NCBI GenBank assembly: GCA_039621445.1
Contig: CP154954.1
Span: 50,013,847-50,077,846, forward strand
Length of the DNA: 64,000 nt
DNA from: Euglena gracilis
Taxonomy: Eukaryota; Euglenida; Euglenophyceae; Euglenales
Direction of reading: 5' to 3'
Below are positions 16,760-28,520 of this stretch, in pieces. The notes beneath the pieces were generated by a model. The model ran no database searches. It was given only the letters and a program-made list of their open reading frames with translations, and had not been told where the DNA came from. The translations under genes and the position numbers were made by a program. The first letter of the stretch is position 1, and the number at the start of each line of letters is the position of its first letter.

Positions 16760-18590
16760 TGATGGCCAGTGGCATGGGGGGGGGGGGGGGGGGGGTGCAG
16801 TTGAAAGGTTGCTCCGCGGGAGGGAGGGCATGCCGACCTTGCTTTCGGCGAATGGTTTGCCGACCTTGCTGGTCCGGCGGCTCAGCAAAACCTGTGTCTT
16901 CCGCCTGGTGATTCAGGGGGGGATTTCGGTTTAAGGCGGCCCGACTGGCACGCAATTTCGTGGCACACGTCCCACATACATCAGACTGCGGCAAGCATCC
17001 CCACCGCTGTGCCCAACAACAACCTGGAGATACAAAAAAAGGTCAGGCTGCAGTGCAGGATCGCATCCAGTGTTTGGACAACGATAAAAAAGAACAGAAA
17101 GTGGGGCATGCCAGAAATGTGCATTTGTGGAAATTGCATTCTGAAGATGCAGTACATCCAACGTGAACAGGCACGGCCAGAGAATTTGGGGAGTCAGCAT
17201 AATGGGGTAATGGCATGTGGTGGTCAATCATACATGGACGGGAAGAGACGTGTACAGTGAGAGGGGCAGACAGCGACAGACAGGCACAGAGTCAGTTGGG
17301 GCAAGGCTCCTCTTGAGGCTGGCCTCACTCCTGTCGGGGCGTGAACCGACCGGCCGATTTGTCCGCCCACAGCTGAAAACACGGCCGGGGTCTCAGCTGT
17401 GGGGGATGAGGTTCCAACCGTGGGGGTGGAGACCCGCCCCCCCCCCCCACGAGGGAAGGGCGCCAATGCCGATAATTTTCAGTAGTGGTGGCATTTTTTT
17501 TGCCGACGGTGCCAACCAATTGCACGTTGGATCGATTCGGGAGGGTTTGGACAAACCGGGGGGGGGGGGGGGGGGTCTGGACAAACCCCACCTGCCGTGT
17601 CAGCGAGCACCCAAGCCATAATGGGGGCAATTTCTCTTTGGGTTGAGTGAACAGCTGTATTATTGCGGTCCAGGTTCCATGATTTTAGGATGGATGCGGG
17701 CCTCATTGCAGGAGGAGGGGGGGCTCGTTTTCTTTTCCAGGGGGGTTCGTCCAAATTTGGGTCGGTCCGTCCAAGTCCCCAGGGTAGGTCCGGCCCAGGA
17801 GAAGAGACACCCCACCCCCCTAAACCCCTCCCTTCAAACCTCGTCGGCCCAGAAATGGCTGGCAAAAGCTAGAAAAAAAAAGGCGCAAAAAAGCCGGCAT
17901 GGTCGGCATGCTCGGGTCACGGCAGATGAAGTTCTCTGGCGTCGAAAGGCCGAATCCCAAGGATACGGCAAAATCTGTGGTGGGCGTCTCCACTGAAGAT
18001 ATGGTGACTCATGGGCAACTTGTCCGCAGTGCACAACGCACAGCACGTTTCCCATCGTGGCTCACGGGGCGTAAAAGGCTCGTTCTTGTTCACTGAGACA
18101 GGCGGAGGCTTCTGCCTTGGGGGAAGGGGGTCCTGATCCTTTTCACTTCCTTGGTGTAAACATCTTCCCAGAGGAGGCTGACACAACATCCGAACGCGCT
18201 TGACAAAATGGCAAAGGCATGAGATAGACCAAATGAGCAGCCACAAATATTCTTGGGGGGGACGCTTAGCATCATGACAGCCAGGGTCATTCTCAAATAA
18301 GCATCTGCCTCGCAGCTGTGAGAGGCCTGAACTTCCTCCCGGGCAACAACCTCGGCGGGACCAGCCGTGCATGCACAGCCTCGCCGCCTCGCGATACGTC
18401 CTCCACAGGGCTGCAATCAAATCCAGGCATCAATTCCGATCAGTACCGATAGTTCCATCGATCCGTCTCTCCTTAGTGGCACCATTCGCCCACAGGTGTG
18501 CGGGAAAGCTGGCCCAGTTCACACACCTGGGCAGGGGTGCTGGTGCCCCTCCCCAAGGGTGGTAATTCACGGGAGGTGGGGTGGCCGTTG
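16760..18590. other. No gene recognised; poly-G tracts and moderately GC-rich patches
   Basis: 16779-16796 and 17559-17576 are G-runs. Around 16800-16930, 17280-17460 and 18330-18560 the sequence is moderately GC-rich with short open frames, but no frame matches a known domain or continues across plausible splice sites. The stretch lies upstream of Z3 in the minus sense and may contain its promoter. Confidence 0.35.
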
Positions 18591-18594
18591 GCTG

Positions 18595-18890
18595 GTGGGA
18601 CAACCAAAATGTTGTTTTGGTTGGACCGCGGCCGGCCAAGGTCCAACCTGTGTTTTTTTTTGGTTGGGCCTCGGTCGGTCGCGGCCCAACCGCGGTCAAT
18701 TTTCAGCAGGCCGCGGCCCAACCCGAAAAAAAATTTTGGTTGAGCCGCGGCCAGCCGCTGCCCAACCAACTTCGACCGATAGTGATTCCGGTTGGGCCGC
18801 GGCCGGCCGTGGTCGACCGCGGTCGACTGCGGCCCAACCAGCACACTGTTTCAGGTTGGGTCGCAGCTGGCCATGGCCCAACCTATAAAA
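18595..18890. repeat. Array of GC palindromes (GGTTGGGCCGCGGCC units)
   Basis: At least five alternating copies of GGTTGGGCCGCGGCCGG and its inverse CCGCGGCCCAACC, each pair able to fold as a stem, separated by 20-40 bp. The same unit recurs at 20630-20800. Pro/Asn/Gly-rich reading frames (repeated RPRPNQ) simply follow the repeat. Confidence 0.7.
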
Positions 18891-18964
18891 AAAAGGCGAG
18901 GTCTGGCTAACACCATAACACCGGTCCTGAACCAGGTAAATCCTTAATGCATTGGCATCCAAAA

Positions 18965-19310
18965 GGAGTCGATGTGCGCAAATGCGCACATCAACCACTT
19001 ACACAAAATACATATGTGGTTGGTGTGCACAATTGCTTGAATGGTTGATAGGCGCATTTGCACACACCAACCACTTGAAATTTGAGAAATATACCCCACA
19101 TTTTTTATATTACCACATGAAGCACAACACCTGCCATTTCTTGGATCTAGAAGTAAAGGTTTGGGCCAGGATTTTGAATGGCCACTGTTTGCAATGTGTG
19201 ACAAAGAACGGTGGTGCTTGTAAATGTACCTTTGTATTACCTCCGTATTATGGGGTACTCTTCATCCGTAATAGTTGGCGTGTGCATTTGCGCACACCGA
19301 CCACTGCGGA
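18965..19310. repeat. GTGCGCAAATGCGCAC palindromes
   Basis: TGTGCGCAAATGCGCACA-type palindromes or half-palindromes occur at 18973-18990, near 19050-19065 and near 19278-19296, each followed by (C/A)CAACCA or CGACCA. The same word is seen near 16017-16034 and 20567-20587. They could be the ends of small elements. A 185-codon frame crosses the array but looks spurious. Confidence 0.45.
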
Positions 19311-20629
19311 TGCAAAACTTTTGAAACTATTGTGTGGTGAAGAAATTCCGGTTTTATGTTATGCAAAACATGCAGTAGAACACTATATGACAGGAGAAAG
19401 GTTGTCATCTCCAAGGGCAAGTTTTGCATGTCTTATCTCCAACCTGTACGACCGATCGTTTTCGCGCCATCAGTTTGGAAGTTGCGTGGGAGGAATTGAT
19501 GACGCATAACACCCCGTGATTGCTGGATACTTTTCTTAAAATATAACGACTTCCAGAATTTCAAAGTTACGTGTGTGTAATCTTCCTGTTTCCTCGACCA
19601 GGAATCATTTTTCCATTTTTGCCACAATGATGCCTCGTTTTTTCCCTCAGAAAACAGGCAACACACCACTTTTTGTGCAAAATAGAAGGGTGCTGAGTCC
19701 CATCAGTTTCACGCAACCCAACCAGGTGTCAACAGTAAATATTCTCTCCCTCCAAAACAATGAGTTTTGTGGCCACATTTAAGACGCTCCCATTTTCCAT
19801 TCCAGCAACTTGCCCGCCCCCCTCCCCCCAGTCTGCCGTCCTGGTTGTGTGGGATGACAATGCCACCTCGGTGGCTACTGCTTAACCGGGGGATTAATGA
19901 CAGCCTTGTGATACTCAAGTGCAACCACCTATCGTCACCTGATGCGACTGGTGCAGCAAAACGCAAACGAGGGGGCAAGTGGCGGGCGTTTTGGAGGGCC
20001 ACCCCTTGCCCAAGAGGCACCATTGCATGTGTGCCGCAACATGCTAGCGGCGGGCCACCTACCAGAGGTCCACGGTCTCCACATAAACCTGGACCTGTCA
20101 CTGGTCCCCTTCAAGCCAATTTCTCTTCACCCTTCACGGGCCTTCACAAAATCCCCAAGCACGCCTTCCTTTCTGCGTTCTTGGCCGGCGGCGTGATTAG
20201 ACCCACCCTGACCCCCCCCATGCTTGTGCCCCGCGTTCTGGCATAAGCACAAAAACACAATCCAAGGCCGGCAAAAACAAAAGAGTGCGTCAAAACCCCT
20301 GGAGGGAGCCAGCCAGGGTCGCCATCAGCCGGCGAGGAGAGACGCGTCGCACAAAAATGGGGGGCAGCGGTACCGGGGTTTTGGTGTTTTTTCACTTTGG
20401 GGGGATAGGACCAGGGGTTTTCGTGTCATTCCGACCTCAAAAAAAACAGCAAAAAAACACGGAATTCCCGGGAGAGACGGTGCCCAAAATGAGAAATTGT
20501 CCGTTTTTTCGTGTTGCCTCTCGCTCTCACCCCTTGCATCTTGGCGTACAAATCAAAAAATGGTCGATGTGCGAAAATGCGCACATCCACCAAAAAAAGC
20601 TTAAATGCGAGATGCGCCGCCTAAGCCGC

Positions 20630-20800
20630 AGCCCAACCAAATTAAATATTTGGTTGGGCCGCGGCGGCCGCGGCTGGACACGGCCAAACCAAATATTTAA
20701 TTTGGTTGGGCCGCAGCCAGCTGTGGCCCAACATTCTGGATATTCTGAAGACCAAAACTTGTTTGGTTGGGCCACGGCCGGCAGGGGGCAGTGTGCAACC
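20630..20800. repeat. GC palindrome units, second array
   Basis: 20637-20702 is a near-perfect palindrome: A/T-rich outer arms (TTAAATATTTGGTTGGGCC) around GCGGC repeats. It is followed by two more GGTTGGGCC half units. It is of the same family as 18595-18890. Confidence 0.65.
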
Positions 20801-20831
20801 AGTGCCGGGGGCATAGGGCCCCCTGCACTGG

Positions 20832-20962
20832 TTGCACTCCACAAGAGGCACGGGCAGCCCTGGGCAGCCCCGGGTTGGCCTGCATCAGCGCGTGCCGCTC
20901 CGCCCGGCAGTACAGCGCCCGGGCCGCGGCCGGGGCGGCGCCCGGTTGGGCGCGGCGGTGAG
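20832..20962 (-). CDS. Possible exon for the end of an HMG box
   Basis: The minus strand reads AAARALYCRAERHALMQANPG in this GC-rich block, which could be the third helix of an HMG box (W..L....RA.Y...AER...M). It lies downstream of the HMG gene, whose second box stops after helix 2 at 23450. However, no AG acceptor gives a phase-matched junction. On the plus strand the block ends at a strong donor, GTGAGTGAG (20957), so it may belong to a plus-strand gene instead. Confidence 0.25.
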
Positions 20963-20999
20963 TGAGACCCCACGCTTACCGCTCTGCTCTGGTTGGCGG

Positions 21000-22550
21000 C
21001 AATTCGGCCCAAACGGATGGCTGGATGTAACACAACTGCTCACTCAAACTAAAAAAAAAATTCTTGACCACCACCATGGTTTGGATGCTTGCTGACGCAC
21101 GGCAGGTGGGGTTTGGCGGGGGGGGGGGGGAAGGTCCCCCCCACCACCCACCACCCACCAAACCTTAAAAGAATCCCCCCCTCCTCACCAAAAAGACAGA
21201 CAGACACTTCCACCCCGTCTTACCAAGCTTCTGTGGACGCGTGGACCTCTGGCGATGGAGCCAGTTTTGGGTCTGGCCAAAATTCTTCCTCAACATTCAT
21301 CTGAACCATCGGTTCCTGTGGCACCGTGCACCCAAAACCCCAATGCCCAGATGGGCAAAAATGCCTTCGTTCCTGCCTGCCCACAACACCTCCCCCAGGG
21401 TGCACTTGAACCTTGAAAAAAAAAAGCCTGTCCCAACCTCATCCACCCAGCAAATTGGTTTTCAAGTGCCCGCCCCAAAAACAATGCATAGCACGTGACC
21501 ACGTTTGAAAAAAAAGCGCAAGAATGAAGATGACAGTTCTGGAAGGCTATGCCATCATCGGGCTTTTGCTTAAGGATACCAATGAGTCCATTAGCTGGCC
21601 ATTTTACTAGTGACTAGAAAAAAGCCATTAGCTAGACCCGGGGGGGGGGTTCTTGTCAAGTGCTGTGCTCCGAGGTTTTTTATGTTTTCTTTTTGGTTTT
21701 TGATGAAGATTCATATGAGGTGATTTTTTGGTTGATTGTGTTCCCAAAAAAAACCAAAAAACCGCCAAGAATGGGTATTTTTGGCAAGCTTTGGGGATCC
21801 AAAAAAATTCCGGTCACTGGGAAAAAATTCCACTAGGTAACCCTGCTCAGGGCATTAAACAAGCGGAGGATGGGGGAGAGGCACAGGAGGGGGGGGTCGA
21901 CCCAGACTCTGGGCAAAAAAAAAGGCGCAAAGAAAAGGAAACTCGAAAAAAAACTGACAAAATTTTGTTTTTAGGTGAATTATTCTTCACCAATTTGACA
22001 AAAAAAACAGATGATGAAAGACATAAAGCTGCAGCGTGAAGAGCTGGGGGGGAACACTTTTGGCTCCATGGGGGGTCCCCTGAGGGGGTGGTCTGGACTT
22101 CCTACCCCTCTGGGTTGGACCCTCCACCGTAAAAAACCAACGCTCACTTAAAGCTTAATACCCAGGCTTTAGCTAGCTTGAGGGTTCGTGGTAACTCGTG
22201 GGGGGGGGGGTAGCTAGTCCAGGCCAGTGGAAATCCCACTGGACACCCAATGGGGAATGGGGGGTCCACAGCAGGGGAAAATAGATTCAAAACCATTTTG
22301 TTTGACTGTTGTTGTCAGTAAATTATAGGAAGGAGGGGGTTGCCCCCCCCCAGCGGGCCAATCAATTGTAAAAGGGGGCAACCGAAAGGCAGTCAGCACT
22401 GCCCCGCATGTCTGCTCTCCAGGAAGACTGTTTGGGTCGCGAATGCCCAAACACTCTGTTGGAGTCCTCTCACGGGGTCGATAAGCCAGCCGCTGCTCCG
22501 GGGTGAGAGTCCTGTGAGCAACCAGGAGGCTTGCTTTCAGTCAAACATCG
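21000..22550. other. No gene seen
   Basis: Poly-G tracts (21117-21130, 22201-22210), A-rich stretches and short open frames without recognisable motifs. TTAAGGATACC / CCATTAGCTGG at 21570-21640 recalls M2 wording. About 22380-22530 is moderately GC-rich but without a convincing exon. Confidence 0.4.
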
Positions 22551-22556
22551 AGTTTT

Positions 22557-22599
22557 GTACGTGCATGTGTGCGTGTAAGTGTGCGTGTGAGTGTGTATG

Positions 22600-22630
<31 letters not shown>

Positions 22631-22653
22631 TTGCGTGCGTGCGCGCGCGCACG

Positions 22654-22704
<51 letters not shown>

Positions 22705-22775
22705 GTGTGCATGCGTGTGCACGTGTGTGCATGCGTGGGTGGGGGTGTGGGTGTGGGTGCGTGTGTATGCAGGCT
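22557..22775. repeat. GT/GC microsatellite
   Basis: Mixed (GTGT), (GCGT) and (GTGC) repeats with a (GT) core at 22657-22690. It generates false Cys-Val and His-Thr frames. Confidence 0.95.
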
Positions 22776-22799
22776 GGGGGGGGAATGCGCCGGCCAGGC

Positions 22800-23430
22800 T
22801 CATAAAAGCAAAAGCGCAATCCAAAAAAGTGCACTTTGGGGAGGAACTGCACAAGAAATGTGCAAAATCGGAGAGAAGACGAGCAAGAATTGCCAAAATG
22901 CAAAAAAAAACACATAAAAAAAGCATGCAAAAACGGCTCCAAAGAAATCATGTAGAAAGATGACGAAACTGCTATTTTCTGTCATTTTCAGGAAAAATCA
23001 AAATAAAATGTAAAAACTACAAAAAAATGGCAAAAAAATGCACAAAAGAAATGCGAAAAACCAAAAGATGTGCCGAAAATTCTGTTTCAAAAAATCTCAA
23101 AGGTGCACACAAGCACCAAAAAACACATTTTTGGAAAATTTGAACAGATGGACAAAAAAATGAGCAAATTTTTTGGAAAATCGGGGGGGGGGCGCATGCG
23201 AAATTCATGTCTGCCTGGTGTAGGCGAGATTCTGGGTGAAAGAAATCGAATTCGGAAAACCACTTTCAACTGGTGCCGCCTTGAAACATTCTCAGGCACA
23301 CAAGCTGGGCATCGCATGCGGCAGCAATAAGGGTCGCTGGAGAGAGACGGACCAGAGCTGAGCTGGGTTTAATTTCTTGCCCATGGGCAATAGCCTCCCA
23401 ATGTGCCACTCCTCATGAAACCGCCAGCCG
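22800..23430. other. Intron-like A-rich sequence
   Basis: Rich in AAAAATGC and CAAAAA words, with many stops in every frame. It lies just downstream (minus sense) of the last phase-supported HMG exon, so it is probably intron. Confidence 0.4.
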
Positions 23431-23449
23431 GCCTTGGGTCGGGGGGGAC

Positions 23450-26400
23450 CTCCACTTCTCGCTGACCAGCCGGGCCAGCTGGCGGTAGCTCAGGCCCGGG
23501 TTCTGCTCCGCCACGGCGCGGCGCGTCTCGTTAATGAACGCCCGGTACTCCGCCGGCATGGCGTCCACCAGCCGCGAGGCGGGCTCCGGAGTGGCGGCCC
23601 CGCGACGGTTCCCGCCGGCATCGGCCTCGGGGGAAACCCGAAGGCCGCAGCCAGTCTGCCGATGGGTGCGGTGTGCTGATTGACGCAGGCCCGGGACCCG
23701 GCGTGCACATCGACGCCGTCGCACATTTACACTTCCCAGGCGGTCTGGGGGAACTGCAGGGGACACGCGAACCCTCCCGAGGCACCGCCGCGCGCGCACC
23801 CGACGTTGTAGGGTTCGGGGCCGGGCTGCCCCGCCTCACCCTCCTCCTCCTCCTCCTCCTCCCCTCCGGCCGGCCGCTCGTCCAACGGGACCGCCGTGAT
23901 GAACGGCGTGCTGCCCAGGGCCGACAGCGTGGCGTCCGCGGAGGGCTCCCGACGCCGGGCCGGGGGGCCCACGGCGGCCGGCGCTGGCGGCGGGCCTGAG
24001 CTGCACACAGAAAGGGGAACTCAACCCAGGTGCAAAAAAAAAATGCAAAAAAAAAAAAAAAAAAAAATGCAAAAAAATGCAAAAAAATGCAACTTGCAAA
24101 GAAAACCCTGAGAAAACCCTGAGAAAAGGCTGGAATGTAACAGAGTTGCTGCCTATGATCCATAGGCATGTGACAATGCCGGTGTATACCTGTCAATAAT
24201 TCACAAAGAAGACCTCCTGGACATATATTGCAAAAACTGGCTCCTACACTAGACAAGTGTGGGGGGGTGTGGGGGGTGTGGGGGGGGGGTGTGGGGGGGT
24301 GGGGGGAGGGGGGGGTGTGGGGGGGGTGTGGGGGGGTGTGGGAGGGGGGGGGGGGGCGCAGCCCCCCCCTCCCCCCCCCCCCCCGCCGCGGTGGCCGTAG
24401 GCCACCGGACCCCTCATCGGTGGCTGTGGGCCTGGATAATGTCTATCTGGGCTCCAATTTTTCACGGAAAAAACATACATTTTGATGAAAAAAATTCCAA
24501 AATTCTCAGGTTTAAGTTGTTTTCAGGAGTGGTGATAAAACTGCAAAGTCAAAAAAACTGCCCCAAATTTTGGCACACTCAAATTTTATTGACATTTTTT
24601 CTCTTGGCAAATTTCTGGTATTTCAACCATTTTTTTGCTTCAAAAACCTCCGACATTCAAACCTTTGAGAAAATTGTGCAATTTGGACGGTGAGGAAAAA
24701 AATGTGGTCTTGGGCGGGTTTTGGAGGGACCTCCAATTTGCCAACATAGGTCCCAAAATGGGTCCAAAATACACCCGGTGCCGAACCCACACTGGTCAAG
24801 TGTGGGGGGGGTGTGGGGGGGGTGGGGGGGGGTGGGGGGGGGTGTGTGGGGGGGGGGTGGGGGGGTGGGGGGGGGGGGGGGGGGGTGGGGGTGGGGGGGG
24901 GGGTGTGGGGGGGGGTGTCTAGTGTAGGAGCCAGTTTTTGCAATACCTCCTCCTGGAAGACAACAGCAAGCACTGAGACCCCAAAAACCCCAGGCAACTG
25001 CAGAGGGACCAGAGACAAAACATGACATTGGCGACCAACTGCAAAAAAGTTTTCCAGGACAAAATATTTTATGCAAAAAATGCAAAAAAAAATGCAAAAA
25101 ATGCAAAGAAAATGCAAAAAAATGCAAACATATGGCGACCAACTACAAAAAAAATTTTCCGGGTCAAAATATTTTATGCAAAAAAATGCAAAAAAATGCA
25201 AAAAAATGCAAATTTCGGAAAAACCCGATTATGCAAAAAAATGCAAATTATGCAAGTTGCATTTCCCCCCCCCCCTGCTCAACCACCCCCATCCCGTCCA
25301 CCTGCCTGGGGGCTCAGGCGGACCACTGAAATGCCAGCGGTTCGGAAAATGCGCAAGGAACACAGGGGGGGGGGTCAATCCATCGTCGAAAGGGGACTTG
25401 CCAATCCAATGGGGGTTTCCATCCACACCTGGCCAGCCCTCCCCCTGGGCAGGGTCAGATATCCGGATTCGGAATCCAAGGTATCTGGATAAAGTTCAAC
25501 TGGTGTGGGCCACACATTTTGTTTACTGATCCCCAGCGGGGGGGATGCGGGGTCACTTCCACTTTCTTCCAGAAAACCAGGCAGTCACTGATCCCGGGTG
25601 GGGTCACCACTCTGGAATCCAAAATGAAATGACTACTGGCCTCCCCTTGCCCACCGACCAGGTTCCTGCCACCCCCGACCAGGGAGGTCGGTTTTCTGCC
25701 CCCCTGCCCACCGACCACCACTGTTTACCAACCACCTCCCGGTCCGGGGTTGGAGATCAGGGGGTCACCACGCATCCACGACTCCCTTTCATTTTTGGTG
25801 GATGTTTATATCCTATTGGCTCTTCGTGCCTCTTGGTCTGTCGATCCCCCCCCAACCCCCGAAACAAACCGTGGACGGGAAAAAAAAAAAACCCCGAAAC
25901 CCCGAAAATTTTCCTTCGGAGCCTCGGTGCCGGGTCACTTTAGTGGTTTTTTGCCGACCCCCCCCCCCCGGAGGTCCAGCCCAATAACCAGTCAATCACT
26001 ATAAAAAAAAAACCTAGCCCCCCCGGGGGGGGGGGGGGGGGGTTCGGCCAGTGACCATGCGATTGTGTGGTATGGGCTGACAGGATGCAAGATAATCAGC
26101 ATGCGAATCGAGACAAAAAAAATATCGCCTGGACAATGCGCACCTGCCTCTCAGCATTGGGCGCTCCCCGTCCTCCTCGTCCTCCTCTGCATCCTCCAGC
26201 GTGTCCTCCTCAAGCTCCACCCCAAACGCCTGTGCCTCACCAGCGCCCGGCATTTTCCCAACTCCCAGTGGGGACCGGATCGAGGGGCGTCAGCCGTGGG
26301 CCGGGATAAAACGACTTGGACAGATAGGCTGCGGGCAGCTCGCATGCACAGGAAAGAGAGGGAGGGGGCAATATCGCCTGCCCGCACCCCAGTTGCTAGC

Positions 26401-27802
26401 AGGTGCACATGGGCTGGGAACATGTGCCAGGCCAAACACTGCCCTGCACCAAACCCGGTCCATGTCAATCGATAGCCAAGAGGGGTGAATGGAACGGGAA
26501 GCACTTGTCCCCACAGGTTTGTCGGCCGCCGCAGGCGTTTGTTCATCCCCAGAGTCGCTCAGCAGCTCATCGTCTGCTGGCTTGGCTGCGACAAAAACGA
26601 ATGGCAGTGCCCACAATGGAATTCGTCAAAAATATGCGGTACGTTGTCTCATTGTTTGCTGTGAAAGGGCAAACTCCCGACCCAGTCCAGTCACGCATCC
26701 GAAGATCAGATGAAACCAGAGCCAATCGCCAACAAACCCCACAACTCAAACCCCTCCCCCATCCCAGGCCCCAGGGCGGCACACCGGCCCGGAGGCGGAT
26801 CCCGGCCGCGGCCAGCGTCCGGTGCTGTTCCAGCTCCTGCCGGTAGCGGGCGACGCCACGGGGGGGGGGGGGGGGGGCAGTGTGTGGCAGAACTCTGGAG
26901 CAGGATCAGGCTGGTTTGTGGTTTGTTTTCCCCTTGAGAGTGGTGATGGGTTGCAATACTTCTGTGCTGTGTGCGACGCTCAAGACAACCCCACAAGTCA
27001 ACCTACACGGCCCTGATTGGTTCAGACAACAATCAGCACAGCGGGGGCATGGGGAAGCCAGAAAGGCCCAACAACGGCCGCCCACCCCTTCGTGGATGCG
27101 GTCCTGCTTGGCCAGCTCGTGGTACTTTGCCTTCTCTGCGGCGCGAGGGGCGAGGGTCCCGGCAAGGTTTCCCTCGGGAAAGCTCGGAGAAAGGTCGTGG
27201 CAAACAGACACGCAGACACGCTTCAGCACTGCGGACTGGGAACCCCGCCCCACCCGAGGGGACCCAGCCAGCCGGCTAGAAAAAGGTGCTGGCTGAGGAC
27301 GCCAAGGCAGCCCCACAGGATGACCGCCAAATGCTCCACAAGGGGAGGGCGGACCTGCTGTGCCGAGGAGGCCCCAGCGTTCCGTCAGGATGTTGGCGAT
27401 CTCGAAGAACTGGGCCGTCGGGTGCTCCAGCGCGACAGCAGCCTTGGGGTTCCATAGGGTGGCGCAGCAAAAAAAAAAAAAACAGTGTCCCCCCCCTCCT
27501 CTTCTCCACCACCCATTCTCGGCAACGACAAGCCGAGCACTCCATTCGCAGACATGGAAAGCCAATTCGAGGTTGGACGGACGCACGCATTGCACTCAGT
27601 CCACTAACCCCAGGACCTGACACCAAGAAAGACACTAAGGTGAAAAGTCCGCCCCCCCTCGCCCCCGCATAACATCCACAGGCGATGTGCGAGTTCAGAA
27701 CGTTCCGTGATGCTGCCCGGACAGACTGCCCGAAGCCACACCATGGGCGTGGGCCGCCACGAAGTGCATGTAGCTTGACTGTGGCCGGAGGGGCGTCGCC
27801 AT
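23450..27802 (-). CDS. HMG-box protein with acidic linkers (multi-exon, 3' end not found)
   Basis: Probable DNA-bending or chromatin protein. Minus-strand exons: E1 27802-27740 (ATG; RPQSSYMHFVAAHAHG, helix 1), E2 27442-27355 (VALEHPTAQFFEIANILTER, helix 2, then WGLLG), E3 27135-27086 (KAKYHELAKQDRIHE, helix 3), E4 about 26868-26785 (VARYRQELEQHRTLAAAG, end of box 1), E5 26585-26515 (ADDELLSDSGDEQ, acidic), E6 26229-26144 (LEEDTLEDAEEDEEDGE), E7 24000-23805 (Pro/Ala-rich, TPFITAVPLDE, seven Glu), E8 23655-23450 (box 2: EYRAFINETRRAVAEQNPG then LSYRQLARLVSEKW). E1-E2, E2-E3, E4-E5, E5-E6, E6-E7 and E7-E8 all join in frame at GT..AG sites, which strongly supports one gene. The acceptor of E4 is the exception: a run of C replaces any nearby AG. 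Helix 3 of box 2 and the stop were not located. Confidence 0.75.
24227..24944. mobile_element. Terminal-inverted-repeat element with G/T-rich arrays (M4)
   Basis: ATTGCAAAAACTGGCTCCTA continuing to ACACTAGACA at 24227-24255 recurs inverted at 24916-24944. Just inside each end is an array of (G)nTGTG repeats (24258-24355 and 24800-24915). The middle (24400-24790) is A/T-rich without a gene. The unit lies in the intron between HMG exons E6 and E7. No clear target duplication is seen. Confidence 0.65.
25060..25262. repeat. ATGCAAAAA repeat arrays
   Basis: Two tandem copies of a larger unit, GGCGACCAACT-CAAAAAA followed by TTTTCC-GG-CAAAATATTT and runs of ATGCAAAAA. Similar arrays are at 24028-24095 and 4000-4080. 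It lies in an HMG-gene intron. Confidence 0.7.
25300..26100. other. Intron sequence without recognised exon
   Basis: C/G-run and TCCGG-type sequence with repeated CACCGACCA / ACCAGG words (25655-25745). It lies between HMG exons E6 and E7. I see no further exon. Confidence 0.4.
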
Positions 27803-28079
27803 TCCCCCCGGACGGCTGCACGTCCGCCGGCATCCTTTGGGCGAGGGGAGGACGGGCCATCAAGCAGAGAAGCCCCAAAAGATACAGCGGGTAAGGTCGA
27901 CTGTTTTTCCGAACGTCAAAGGTTTGAATGCCACTGACGAAATGGTCGATGAATACATGAGTGCATGAGTGCACAAATGCGTAGGATGAGGGGTCATATC
28001 CATTCACCCTTTGTTTAGAAAGCCAGTGAGCCCCTCACCTGGGATCCAAAGAAATCCCTTTCAAAGCCAGTTGTTCAGT

Positions 28080-28520
28080 CATTTCAGGTCATTTTGGACT
28101 TGCAGCTTTGCAGCATTTCCTTCCATTTTGGCAGTATGTGGCCACAATTGTCCATGTGTGGGCTATTTTTGGGCCATGCCAACCATTTTTTTTGGATTGT
28201 TCGGCAATTTCTCTGCCCAAAAAAATGGCCATAAATGGTTTGAATGCATATTTTGGGGGGTGATTTTAGGGTTTTTTGTTGCTATTCTGGACAATTTTTC
28301 TCCCATTATTACCTATTATTTTCCGCCAGTTTGTGCCATTTTGAGCCATTTTGGGCCATATTTTTCTCACTGTGGGCCATATCAAACTATTTTTGGTTGT
28401 GGGTCGCTTTCTTTTCTTTTAATAAATAAAAAAAAAAAAGAGGCCAAAAATGGCCAACATTCTAAAGTGGTCCCAAATGCTCAAACTGGTCTAAAATGGC
28501 CCAAAATGGCTGTTCATGAC
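28080..28520. repeat. Degenerate CCAAAATGG / CCATTTTGG repeats
   Basis: Many irregular GGCCATTTTGG and GGCCATTTTT words spaced 10-20 bp apart. Related stretches occur at 43480-43850 and 46620-47230. No gene. Confidence 0.55.

Noticed and set aside
18595-18890. A Pro/Asn/Gly-rich repeat protein
   Set aside because: The frame exists only because the palindromic DNA unit is repeated; it is equally open on both strands.
18952-19509. 185-codon plus-strand open frame
   Set aside because: It crosses the GTGCGCAAATGCGCAC palindromes, starts inside repeat sequence, has low-complexity A/T codon use and no recognisable motif.
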